A DNA stretch of 47,050 nt from a virus. Positions within the stretch are counted from its first letter, which is position 1. Each line of letters starts with the position of its first letter. A program made the position numbers and the translations under genes. Shown here piece by piece: positions 17,647 through 24,184 of the stretch. Below the pieces are notes generated by a model, which was not told where the DNA came from, made no database searches, and saw only the letters and a list, made by a program, of their open reading frames with translations. The DNA lies in the IMG/VR virus record IMGVR_UViG_3300022200_000081, positions 1 to 47,050 of that record; one strand, written 5' to 3'.

Positions 17647-18094
17647 AATCCCATCCCAACTCTCTTGGAGTTTTCCCAATGTCATTAACTGTAAATAATT
17701 TACCTGCCTGTTTTACAGGAGAATCTAATCTTTCGTTAAGTATAGAACGAATTGCTTCAGTTGTTGTATCTAGTGCTTTAGCAGCTTCAACCTTGCTTCT
17801 ATATTCACCATAAGGAGTTTTTATTTTTTTTGCTGCTGCGTTGTTTAAAGAAATAAGTTGTTTAGTCTTTTTGCTGAGAGTAACACCTTTTCTATTACAT
17901 GGGCGTGCTTTTGCAGAAATACTCATTTGAGTTTTACTTTCTTCAGTATGTTTTTGTCCATAAAATGTATTGAGTTCACCAGACATACAAGTTTGGTGCT
18001 CATACCCATCAAGTTTAAGATTTTTTGCTGGGGGAATCCCCAGAATGGCAGAAATGTTTTGATTTAGGCGCAAAAGTTGCGTTTCTTTTTTCAT
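17639..18094 (-). CDS. NUMOD3/HTH protein related to homing endonucleases, nuclease domain absent
   Basis: A 151-residue basic protein. Residues 45-62 show the NUMOD3 pattern (F-Y-G-Q-K-H-T-E-E-S-K-T-Q-M-S), a second similar block follows (R-K-G-V-T-L-S-K-K-T-K-Q-L-I-S), and residues 95-120 form a NUMOD1-like helix-turn-helix (G-E-Y-R-S-K-V-E-A-A-K-A-L-D-T-T). In GIY-YIG and HNH homing enzymes these are the DNA-binding tail. I see neither a GIY-YIG nor an HNH catalytic motif. The ATG at 18094 has a good GAGGAA site, so it looks like a complete short gene rather than a truncated fragment. Its end overlaps polyprotein A by 8 bases. It could be a remnant of a homing element or a repurposed DNA-binding regulator. 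Confidence 0.8.
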   Translation of the reverse strand: MKKETQLLRLNQNISAILGIPPAKNLKLDGYEHQTCMSGELNTFYGQKHTEESKTQMSISAKARPCNRKGVTLSKKTKQLISLNNAAAKKIKTPYGEYRSKVEAAKALDTTTEAIRSILNERLDSPVKQAGKLFTVNDIGKTPRELGWDYV

Positions 18095-18190
18095 ATTTTC
18101 CTCAGGGTTTTGCGTACACTTACCTGATTGGGGTATTGACGAATTGTATGGCAGACAGTATAATTAGATTGTCGCCTTTAAGGTTTGAAT

Positions 18191-18198
18191 TATTTATA
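18191..18198 (-). promoter_or_regulatory. T4-type late promoter (TATAAATA)
   Basis: An exact TATAAATA on the minus strand in the gap between the stop at 18210 and the NUMOD gene at 18094. It most likely drives the NUMOD-polyprotein A-Dps-polyprotein B transcript. Confidence 0.8.
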
Positions 18199-18209
18199 AG
18201 AAATCAATT

Positions 18210-18500
18210 TTACCAGGGCATCATACTACGCATCATTCCCATTGGATTCATTCTACTTCTCATATCACCGACATTCCCGTTGATATTATAGACGCCTTGA
18301 TTCATTACTTTCATGTCTGTTTCAATGCGAGCAACATCCTGTTGCATCTTATGAACAGCATTCGCCATCACTTCCCAAGATTCAACCATACGACTCATGT
18401 GTTGGTTTGCTAGAAACCCAACATACAATACACAAGCTGCTACGGTGAGTTGAGATATTGCGGTTATCCAACCGCAAACCTTACTTGATTCACATTGCAC
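18210..18500 (-). CDS. Small membrane protein with Met-rich C-terminus
   Basis: 96 residues, starting at a GTG that overlaps the previous stop as TAGTG. Residues about 9-30 form one transmembrane helix (W-I-T-A-I-S-Q-L-T-V-A-A-C-V-L-Y-V-G-F-L). A short amphipathic helix follows, then an Asn/Met-rich tail ending M-G-M-M-R-S-M-M-P-W. Similar M-x-x-F-M-P-W tails occur in small unknown proteins of cyanophage-like T4 relatives. It is the last gene of the late operon that starts at 21334. It has no capsid-targeting leader. Function is unknown; possibilities include lysis, membrane attachment during assembly, or DNA entry. Confidence 0.65.
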   Translation of the reverse strand: MQCESSKVCGWITAISQLTVAACVLYVGFLANQHMSRMVESWEVMANAVHKMQQDVARIETDMKVMNQGVYNINGNVGDMRSRMNPMGMMRSMMPW

Positions 18501-19729
18501 TAGCGTTGCCAGCCTTTAATAATATCGGAGGAGAAATTGGCTTTCGAGAACTCCATTCTGTTCACAAGTTTCAAAGCACCACCAGTGTGATCAATACCAA
18601 CATAACCTTCTGGAGCAGTTACTCTGAAACCATCAGTTGTGCGAAGAAAAGTACCAACACTTGATGCTTGATTTAACTTGTGAATGATAATTTCTTTCGC
18701 TTCAATTATATAGTTCATCATCAAAAAGATATTCTCCAGATGCACTCGATTCGCATTACTGAAAAATCGTAGAATCTCAACACGCTTTTCCAATTGAGTT
18801 TGCTTGCCTGCTGGAGTTTTGCGCTTACCTGCTTCTTGCGAATAGTATTGTGAGATGTAGTTGATCAAATCTCTTACATGAGCACGGACATTGGTAATCT
18901 TTTCACCTGCTCGTACTTTGGTATTGTAATGCGTCTTTACTTTCTGCAGCAGTTCAGCATTATCTGAGATACCATTAAGTGTTTTGGCGTCAAGTTTATT
19001 GAAGATTGTACCAGCAGCAGAAAGCAGCTTAGTAATCTCAGCAGTTTCTTTCTTAGTGAAGGTAGCATTACCTGAAACATCATGAAAGGTAGCATCAACT
19101 GACCATACATTCTTAGACTGTCTTAGTTGACTGGCAATTTCTTTACCGAACGATGCCTTCATTGTTTCAAACGAGCCACCAGTGTATGTTGTATGCCATA
19201 CGATACCGATCTTAGATGCAGCAATCTTGCGACCTAGATCTGAACGAACAGGTACAGCATACACGATTGTATTTGGATGGAAGGTAAGCAACTGCTCACC
19301 ATCAATTGTTTCTTTTCTCAGATCAGACTTCGCATAAAGGAAGTCGCCCTGATACACCCCATGCTTGATACCAAGTTCAGGTAGATATTGAAGTGCCAAC
19401 TTTAATTTAGCGGCAAGATCACCAGAGGTATCAGCGTCAACCTCAGCGGCAGTCTTATATACTTTCGGGTTCTTATTGAAGATACCTTTCTTAGCAACAA
19501 AGAACTTGCCATCAGTTGGATCAATACCAGCAAACACTGCTGGTGCACCATCCCACTTTACGGTAACATTGACTGGTTTATCAGCATGACCAGCAAGCAT
19601 ATCTCTAAGACTGCGAAGAAGATTAATTGCATCACGAGTTCCTTTCACGCCACCATTGAGAACAGCATCCTCAAGATGCTCCATGTGGGTGTTCTTTTCT
19701 TCTGCTATGAATGTTGAAAATTTACGCAT
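18500..19729 (-). CDS. Ligase-like nucleotidyltransferase with capsid-targeting leader
   Basis: A 409-residue protein. The start, M-R-K-F-S-T-F-I-A-E, matches the shared leader of this operon, with a predicted gp21-type cut after Glu10. Residues 57-61 read V-K58-W-D-G61, the K-x-D-G motif I of the DNA/RNA ligase superfamily. G-V-Y-Q-G-D-F-L-Y (about 124-132) resembles motif III, P-E-G-Y-V-G-I (about 383-389) motif IV and A-L-K-L-V-N-R motif V. I recognise the family as a conserved unknown protein of T4-like phages (DUF6267-like). The motif set suggests covalent AMP transfer and end joining, and Lys58 would be the nucleotidylated residue. Activity is inferred from motifs only. The gene overlaps the small upstream gene by 8 bases. 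Confidence 0.75.
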   Translation of the reverse strand: MRKFSTFIAEEKNTHMEHLEDAVLNGGVKGTRDAINLLRSLRDMLAGHADKPVNVTVKWDGAPAVFAGIDPTDGKFFVAKKGIFNKNPKVYKTAAEVDADTSGDLAAKLKLALQYLPELGIKHGVYQGDFLYAKSDLRKETIDGEQLLTFHPNTIVYAVPVRSDLGRKIAASKIGIVWHTTYTGGSFETMKASFGKEIASQLRQSKNVWSVDATFHDVSGNATFTKKETAEITKLLSAAGTIFNKLDAKTLNGISDNAELLQKVKTHYNTKVRAGEKITNVRAHVRDLINYISQYYSQEAGKRKTPAGKQTQLEKRVEILRFFSNANRVHLENIFLMMNYIIEAKEIIIHKLNQASSVGTFLRTTDGFRVTAPEGYVGIDHTGGALKLVNRMEFSKANFSSDIIKGWQR

Positions 19730-19985
19730 AAAAATCCCAAGCGTTATCTACTGACCAACCTTGCTTCTTCTCAAATGCCTTCCAAGCAGCAACACCGAAT
19801 TGATCTTTGTACTGTTTAATCATACCATTCATTGCATCAACATTGTTTTGTGCTTGTCTGTTGTTACCAACTGCGCCACGAATACCACGATCTAAATGAT
19901 TGCGAATCGTTTGCGCTTTACGCAGCATTTTCTTTTCCAGCGCAGAGGCATTTGCTTCATTTAGATAAGTTGAAAACGATAACAT
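19722..19985 (-). CDS. Small internal-protein candidate with capsid-targeting leader
   Basis: 87 residues, beginning M-L-S-F-S-T-Y-L-N-E/A-N-A-S, the same leader pattern as its three neighbours. The remainder is a small, basic, mostly helical protein (K-K-M-L-R-K-A-Q-T-I-R-N-H-L-D-R-G) ending in W-S-V-D-N-A-W-D-F-Y-A. I do not recognise the fold. The start at 19985 is preferred over the upstream 20003 codon because it overlaps the preceding stop as TAATG and restores the shared leader. By size and composition it resembles T4 internal proteins IPI-IPIII, some of which counter host nucleases. That analogy is inference. Confidence 0.75.
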   Translation of the reverse strand: MLSFSTYLNEANASALEKKMLRKAQTIRNHLDRGIRGAVGNNRQAQNNVDAMNGMIKQYKDQFGVAAWKAFEKKQGWSVDNAWDFYA

Positions 19986-20473
19986 TACAGATAACCTACC
20001 CATGCTCTTTGTTTATACCCATCAGGAAATGCAATCAAATTTTGAATCGTTCTATGCCAACCTTCTAGAATCTCAAATCCATCTTTGCGTTGTAGAACAA
20101 TAATTGGTTCTGGGCTAACTTTCCCAGTGGATTTAATAATGTTTGATTGAGCAGCGTGTCTTTCTGCGTCTTTCGGAACTCCCCATGGGTTTTTCTTTCC
20201 GCCAGCACGACGCTTTAGATTGTTTGTTGTTTGCTTGTCAAAAGAATCTTTAGTAAGATCAATCGTTTCCAATTTCCATTGCTTTACAGGCATTTCTTTT
20301 GTAAGCATTCGATTGATTTCTCTTTTCAGAGTGCCAAGATCCGCTTCATCTTCTAGTTTACGATAAAGCATATCCTTTACGACATAATCTGGCCAATGTT
20401 TTGGTACAAGATCACGGATTACTTTCCATGATCCTGCTCTTGCTTCGGTTAGATATGAGGTAAACGATTTCAT
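19985..20473 (-). CDS. ParB/sulfiredoxin-like protein with capsid-targeting leader
   Basis: 162 residues. The leader is M-K-S-F-T-S-Y-L-T-E/A-R-A. The C-terminal half (about 115-150) has the ParB/Srx core: P-I-I-V-L-Q-R-K-D-G-F, then E-I-L-E-G-W-H-R-T, equal to the G-x-H-R box of ParB-like nucleases and DndB/DUF262-related folds. The region between is basic and helical (L-K-R-E-I-N-R-M-L-T-K-E, N-L-K-R-R-A-G-G-K-K), plausible for DNA binding. The gene is coupled to the nuclease gene by ATGA and to the next small gene by TAATG. It may bind or cut DNA or act as a CTPase-like switch; I cannot tell which. Confidence 0.75.
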   Translation of the reverse strand: MKSFTSYLTEARAGSWKVIRDLVPKHWPDYVVKDMLYRKLEDEADLGTLKREINRMLTKEMPVKQWKLETIDLTKDSFDKQTTNNLKRRAGGKKNPWGVPKDAERHAAQSNIIKSTGKVSPEPIIVLQRKDGFEILEGWHRTIQNLIAFPDGYKQRAWVGYL

Positions 20474-21303
20474 TTTGCGCCAAACAGTTCTTTCACGTCT
20501 TTCATATTATCCAAACTGTATGGAGACTTGCTCTTGGTAAGCATACGACCGATACATCTTAACTCAGCACGACGTGCTTCAATAACTTTGTTGCTACCTG
20601 CTTTGTTAGAAAACGCTTTACTGGTAGAACCACCAGAGTCACCAGCGTAACCAATACGCACTTCGACTTGAATCTCACCATTAAATTCAGGCACAGGCAA
20701 CTTCAGAGGATTCTTACCCATGTAGAACAAACCAGCACCGCCGATCTGAATGTAATATACATTTTTGCCGTTGTAAAGATTCTTAATGTAGCGTGAGTCT
20801 AGTTTAACATAGTCCTGTACTGCTGCTTGGAGACCTGCTTTCTTAGCGGCATCCCTTGCTGCTGTGCTTGCTACAAAAGGAACACCAACTTTAGCATAAT
20901 CTTTATGCACCTTAGTTGGTTCTTGTTTTGCGATAAAATCTAGATACTTATTGATAGCAGGAAGTTTTGCTTCAACCGCTTTCATCAAAATGGCAATGTC
21001 TTCTTCGTCACCAGAAGCGGCGAGTTTAGGGGAAGGAGTCAATTGTTTGCTCTTACGATCATAGCGCAGACTTCCGCCACCCATCTGGTCTTTCATACCT
21101 GCTTTGATTTCGATATTGAATGCCTTGCCGTTGTAGGCTGCCTCAATATCACCAGAGCCATGACTAGAGAATCCAGCACCTGGTTTGTCACCAGCGTCCA
21201 GCCCTTTGATCTTTGCGCCTGTTAGTGCTCTGTACACCTTCAGTTCATAATCAAGTCCAGCTGTTCCAACGGTTTCTTCTAGATATTCTTTAAACGAGTG
21301 CAT
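20470..21303 (-). CDS. PD-(D/E)XK nuclease-like protein with capsid-targeting leader
   Basis: 277 residues. It starts M-H-S-F-K-E-Y-L-E-E/T, the shared leader. The nuclease core follows directly: Glu20 in L-D-Y-E-L-K-V-Y, then G-S-G-D52-I-E-A-A-Y, then N-I-E65-I-K67-A-G, a textbook E...D...E-x-K arrangement. The C-terminal part has a Gly-rich Q-I-G-G-A-G-L-F-Y-M-G piece and a basic tail. It is the first gene after an exact TATAAATA late promoter, so it is made late and, if the leader works as in T4, packed into the prohead. A nuclease delivered with the genome could attack host DNA or a mobile competitor. A structural role for a dead fold is also possible, although the catalytic residues appear intact. 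Confidence 0.82.
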   Translation of the reverse strand: MHSFKEYLEETVGTAGLDYELKVYRALTGAKIKGLDAGDKPGAGFSSHGSGDIEAAYNGKAFNIEIKAGMKDQMGGGSLRYDRKSKQLTPSPKLAASGDEEDIAILMKAVEAKLPAINKYLDFIAKQEPTKVHKDYAKVGVPFVASTAARDAAKKAGLQAAVQDYVKLDSRYIKNLYNGKNVYYIQIGGAGLFYMGKNPLKLPVPEFNGEIQVEVRIGYAGDSGGSTSKAFSNKAGSNKVIEARRAELRCIGRMLTKSKSPYSLDNMKDVKELFGAK

Positions 21304-21326
21304 GAGTAATTCCTAAATATTTTCAG

Positions 21327-21334
21327 TATTTATA
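21327..21334 (-). promoter_or_regulatory. T4-type late promoter (TATAAATA)
   Basis: An exact TATAAATA on the minus strand, overlapping the last codons of the 22535 gene. It leads into the four-gene leader-bearing operon starting at 21303, with AGGAAT as ribosome site. Confidence 0.85.
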
Positions 21335-22535
21335 CTTGAACGCCCATTCGGTCAGACGCTCTAGTGTAGCCATTCTTGGTTCTAAGATATACTCTACCAT
21401 ATGACTGGATTTCTTTGATGTCATCAGAAGCAATTACACCCCATTTACCAGTTCCGTCTGGTCCAACCTCAAACTTAACATATAAAACTTGTTCTTGAAT
21501 CGCATCAGAAAAAATAGAGTTCATGTCTAGAGTACCATTCTTGGTCTCTTTCATAATCATCTTTTCACATTCATACATTATTTCATTGGCAGTTGGTGTA
21601 ATTCTTTCACTCAGATATTGATTGGTTGCAATAAACTTTTGAAAGCCAGCAACATTATAACTCTGTTTCGTTGCTGTTGCTGCTGCATTCATATCAATCA
21701 AATTGGGATAGATAGAAGCAATCGCCATCATTGGTCCATTCAAAATACTATTTTCAGCAAGCATCTTAAGCAATGCCCATTCTTTTGTGCGCTGCCACTT
21801 TCTAACTTTATTTGGATTGATACTCAACAGATTTAAAATGTCACCTGGTTTGACCACATTGGTTGTGTTACCAGACTTAGCAGAAATAACAAACTGTTTG
21901 TTGCCCTGATACAAACCATAATCCATTAATGGTTCATTCGGACGCTCAGGCATATACACCTTTGCCCCATTACTTAATTCAACACCCTTTGGTCTAAGAA
22001 TATCTTCTACAATGCATGCAGCTGGACCAAGAACTTCACCAAAGTCTTTATTGATATCATTAATAGGAATTTCGTCTTTGACTTTACTGTAGATATCTTT
22101 TAGTTTCGATTTGGTTATTGATCCGCCAGAATAATAATCAAACAATGCAGCCAAATAAGTTTTAACTGGAGCACGAAGGTCTTTGCGCTCCTCAATAGAA
22201 TCTTTGACCAATCTTTTGTATTCGCTCCAACTATACTTGTTATCACGAACGCCAAATGCCTGCGGTTTGAGGGATGCTGCACCAGACGCTTTAACTCCTG
22301 GCTTGGCTAAACTATCAAAAGGAACACGGACTAGATCTTTTCCCCATTTAACAAGTGCACGCTGCTCATATTTTGCAGCCTTTAGATAAATTACACTCTC
22401 TCCAGCTTTAATGTCGCCAATCTTTTTGCTTGGATTATCAGCTGCATATGTCCCTGCGTCCTTCTTCATTGTTGTGAGAAGGTCGCCTTTGCCTTGAAAG
22501 TATTTTCCCCATGCGGTTGCGCCAGAACTTGCCAT
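21330..22535 (-). CDS. Large conserved phage protein with a possible PD-(D/E)XK-like core
   Basis: A 401-residue protein I cannot name. The centre has E167 in F-G-E-V-L-G-P-A, then L-M-D195-Y-G-L and V-I-S-A-K210-S-G, an E...D...(S)-x-K spacing reminiscent of restriction-enzyme folds in which the second acidic residue is replaced. The N-terminal 70 residues look like a small beta domain (S-V-I-Y-L-K...A-L-V-K-W-G-K-D-L-V-R-V-P), as does the C-terminus (G-K-W-G-V-I-A-S-D-D). Unlike its downstream neighbours it lacks the capsid-targeting leader. The ATG at 22535 has no ribosome site and lies 5 bases after a late-promoter-like box, so it may be leaderless. The nuclease idea is weak. Confidence 0.7.
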   Translation of the reverse strand: MASSGATAWGKYFQGKGDLLTTMKKDAGTYAADNPSKKIGDIKAGESVIYLKAAKYEQRALVKWGKDLVRVPFDSLAKPGVKASGAASLKPQAFGVRDNKYSWSEYKRLVKDSIEERKDLRAPVKTYLAALFDYYSGGSITKSKLKDIYSKVKDEIPINDINKDFGEVLGPAACIVEDILRPKGVELSNGAKVYMPERPNEPLMDYGLYQGNKQFVISAKSGNTTNVVKPGDILNLLSINPNKVRKWQRTKEWALLKMLAENSILNGPMMAIASIYPNLIDMNAAATATKQSYNVAGFQKFIATNQYLSERITPTANEIMYECEKMIMKETKNGTLDMNSIFSDAIQEQVLYVKFEVGPDGTGKWGVIASDDIKEIQSYGRVYLRTKNGYTRASDRMGVQV

Positions 22536-22540
22536 AGCAC

Positions 22541-22548
22541 TATTTATT
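22541..22548 (-). promoter_or_regulatory. Late-promoter-like box (AATAAATA)
   Basis: Minus-strand AATAAATA, one base off the T4 late consensus, between the terminator at 22554-22578 and the ATG at 22535. The expected start point falls on the ATG itself. Confidence 0.55.
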
Positions 22549-22553
22549 CAGAC

Positions 22554-22578
22554 AAAAAAATGCCGCCCGAAGGCGGCA
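22554..22578 (-). terminator. Rho-independent terminator of the SprT-like gene
   Basis: Minus strand: a 7-bp stem TGCCGCC/GGCGGCA with a TTCG tetraloop followed by seven T. It ends the early transcript from 23292-23320 before the late gene at 22535. Confidence 0.92.
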
Positions 22579-22727
22579 AAAGTTGTGCTATCAAAACACA
22601 AGGAGACATAAGGTGGGGTGACAGTATTGCGCTGCCATTTTTTCACATGGTCGGAGTTGATTTGAGAGAGAGATGACCATGCGCCCCATTTAACTATTAA
22701 ACTATAATTCTTTCGAAAAGTCAATTT
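22579..22727 (-). other. Long 3' untranslated region with a 7-bp hairpin
   Basis: About 150 bases between the SprT stop and its terminator. I see no gene with a ribosome site. It contains a CATGGTC/GACCATG stem (about 22641-22676) enclosing a purine/pyrimidine-skewed loop. It could be a stable 3' end or a small RNA processed from the mRNA. Confidence 0.4.
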
Positions 22728-23264
22728 TTATTTCTTATCCTTCCAATAACCACGTGGGTAGAAATCCTCAAACGCCCATGCGTTTTCTTTAGGATGCTTG
22801 AAGATGTCGTTGGCTTCCGCCCACATTTCAAATAGTCCACGCTCCCATCCGTGTGCTTCTAACTCCCACGGTTGTTCCCAATAATTCATGTGGTCGGCGT
22901 ATAGTTCGCCCTTGTACTTGGTCATCGGAATAAAGCTGGTGCGTCTACTGAGACCTTTCATTTCTTCGGTAGCGTACTGCTTGACGTGTACCATTTCGTG
23001 GGCGACCGTTGTAAGCATGTTACGAAGCGTCATACATGAGTCGACACGGATCTTAAAATGCTTTGGTCGGCGTGCTTCTTCGTCTAGGACTTCCACGTCG
23101 CCGTATGATCCTTCCTTAAGGAAAAGATCTTTGTATAGTGAAATGCTAACTTCTAGTGAATCCGCCATGCGCTTAGACATGAGTTTATGCGCTACCCATC
23201 GTGCGATAGAATTGGTGGCTTTACGCTGGTCGGCGGTTCCGCCTCGTGTAATCGTCTTAATCAT
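22728..23264 (-). CDS. SprT-like zinc metallopeptidase
   Basis: 178 residues. The zinc site is T-V-A-H89-E90-M-V-H93-V-K-Q, a classic HExxH helix, and the downstream E-Q-P-W-E-L-E-A-H-G-W-E provides likely third-ligand candidates. This arrangement fits SprT/WLM-type gluzincin-like proteases; eukaryotic relatives cut DNA-protein crosslinks. It is transcribed alone from a strong sigma70-like promoter and ends at a strong terminator, so it is an early, independently regulated gene. A plausible role is removal of host DNA-bound or defence proteins early in infection; the target is unknown. Confidence 0.85.
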   Translation of the reverse strand: MIKTITRGGTADQRKATNSIARWVAHKLMSKRMADSLEVSISLYKDLFLKEGSYGDVEVLDEEARRPKHFKIRVDSCMTLRNMLTTVAHEMVHVKQYATEEMKGLSRRTSFIPMTKYKGELYADHMNYWEQPWELEAHGWERGLFEMWAEANDIFKHPKENAWAFEDFYPRGYWKDKK

Positions 23265-23291
23265 TATCTGGTCTCCCTCAAATCAGATACT

Positions 23292-23320
23292 ATTATATCT
23301 CAAGCTGGGCTGGAAGTCAA
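23292..23320 (-). promoter_or_regulatory. Sigma70-like early promoter of the SprT-like gene
   Basis: TTGACT (23320-23315), 17 bases, TATAAT (23297-23292). Very close to consensus; the leader is about 25 bases with a GGGAG site. Confidence 0.88.
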
Positions 23321-23342
23321 GTCCCCTGCCCATAAAATTTTT

Positions 23343-23555
23343 TTATGCGGCATTAAATTTCTGGACTGCCAGCACGTGATTTTCCAGAGAGCCTTTTAAT
23401 AATTCAATCTGTTTTTTATTCAGATTAATACTCCAAGCCAAATTCCGAATAAAAGATTCTAGATAACCAGCGGCATATCCATAACCATTATATTCAATCA
23501 ATTCTTTATTTAATTTATCCGTCAAAACGGTAATAATCTCATAATCAGTATTCAT
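23343..23555 (-). CDS. Small acidic protein, unknown function
   Basis: 70 residues, M-N-T-D-Y-E-I-I-T-V onward. Helical and mildly acidic, with Y-N-G-Y-G-Y-A-A-G-Y-L-E in the middle. I do not recognise it. The ATG at 23555 has a strong AGGAGAG site, which rules out the longer reading frame to 23585. It is the last gene of the short early operon started by the ardC-like gene. Small early genes in this position often target host functions, but nothing in the sequence says which. Confidence 0.65.
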   Translation of the reverse strand: MNTDYEIITVLTDKLNKELIEYNGYGYAAGYLESFIRNLAWSINLNKKQIELLKGSLENHVLAVQKFNAA

Positions 23556-23568
23556 AATCTCTCTCCTA

Positions 23569-23736
23569 TTATAATTTTTTAACAATTTCTTTCATACCGA
23601 AATAAAACCAATTTCCAGTAGGATGATGAATATCAATTACACCCATCATCATAGCGGTGCGAGAACTCTTTTTGGTATAATGATTACCATTTACAAAGAA
23701 ATGATCACCAACTGCCAATTCTTTAAACATTTTCAT
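23569..23736 (-). CDS. Small protein, unknown function (55 aa)
   Basis: A short reading frame with a perfect GGAGG site 6 bases before its ATG, overlapping the end of the ardC-like gene. The protein starts M-K-M-F-K-E-L-A-V-G-D-H-F-F-V-N-G and contains R-T-A-M-M-M-G-V-I-D-I-H-H-P, then G-N-W-F-Y-F. The G-D-x-F and G-x-x-Y spacing suggests a small beta-barrel. Function is unknown. Confidence 0.7.
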   Translation of the reverse strand: MKMFKELAVGDHFFVNGNHYTKKSSRTAMMMGVIDIHHPTGNWFYFGMKEIVKKL

Positions 23737-23737
23737 A

Positions 23738-24007
23738 TTATGCCTCCGCCAATTCTTCGGTTTGAGAATAATTAAATACGGTGAAGTATTTTGGGGCAGG
23801 AACCTTCTTTACCTTGCCAGTCAGCTTATCCTTCTTTTCAACCTTCACTACACGCATCAGACCGATGCCCTGCTCACCCTTGCGGACGGTGCGACCGATG
23901 GTACGAGCCTGACGGAAGGTGAGGAAGCGTGGATCGTCAAACCCAGCTGCTTCTAGTACGATAGCGTTGTTGCCAGTATAGGGATTTCCAGTAATAGCAT
24001 TGATCAT
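23738..24007 (-). CDS. ArdC N-terminal-like antirestriction domain protein
   Basis: 89 residues that match the ssDNA-binding N-terminal domain of ArdC antirestriction proteins over nearly their whole length: N-A-I-T-G-N-P-Y-T-G-N-N-A-I-V-L, then D-P-R-F-L-T-F-R-Q-A-R, G-R-T-V-R-K-G-E-Q-G and finally Y-F-T-V-F-N-Y-S-Q. Full ArdC proteins add a C-terminal metallopeptidase domain, which is absent here. ArdC on conjugative plasmids binds incoming single-stranded DNA and blocks restriction. The gene has a strong early promoter and leads an operon with two small unknowns. A protective role against host restriction, or a helper role in ssDNA handling, is likely but inferred. Confidence 0.85.
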   Translation of the reverse strand: MINAITGNPYTGNNAIVLEAAGFDDPRFLTFRQARTIGRTVRKGEQGIGLMRVVKVEKKDKLTGKVKKVPAPKYFTVFNYSQTEELAEA

Positions 24008-24044
24008 AATATAGTCCTCTCTCTTTCACTCAATCAATGCACCT

Positions 24045-24073
24045 ATTATATCCGATCCTGACAGGGGTGTAAA
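24045..24073 (-). promoter_or_regulatory. Sigma70-like early promoter of the ardC-like operon
   Basis: TTTACA (24073-24068), 17 bases, TATAAT (24050-24045). The -10 and the preceding 10 bases (AGGATCGGATATAAT) are identical to the cobS promoter. A TTATG-N4-CATAA palindrome lies 33 bases upstream of the -35. Confidence 0.88.
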
Positions 24074-24105
24074 GTCCCTGGACGAACTTTTTTCCCTGAA
24101 TGTTT

Positions 24106-24119
24106 TTATGAGGGCATAA
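24106..24119 (-). promoter_or_regulatory. TTATG-N4-CATAA palindrome, candidate regulator site
   Basis: Perfect 5-bp half sites with AGGG between them (plus strand). It is the same palindrome as at 39603-39616 and 41951-41964. The offset from the -35 differs from those by 21 bases, about two DNA turns. Confidence 0.55.
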
Positions 24120-24144
24120 AATAGACTTATGCCCCCACCATTAT

Positions 24145-24182
24145 AAATCAATGACTTGCGATCGGTGCTAAGTCATTGATTT
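24145..24182. repeat. 13-bp inverted repeat after the helicase gene
   Basis: Arms AAATCAATGACTT (24145-24157) and AAGTCATTGATTT (24170-24182) around a 12-base loop. It could terminate helicase transcription, although it has no clear T-run. One arm recurs at 43641-43653, and with one change at 41982-41994. Confidence 0.7.
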
Positions 24183-24184
24183 TA

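Noticed and set aside
22494-22676. Plus-strand frame across the terminator region
   Set aside because: It crosses a strong stem-loop terminator and lacks a start signal.
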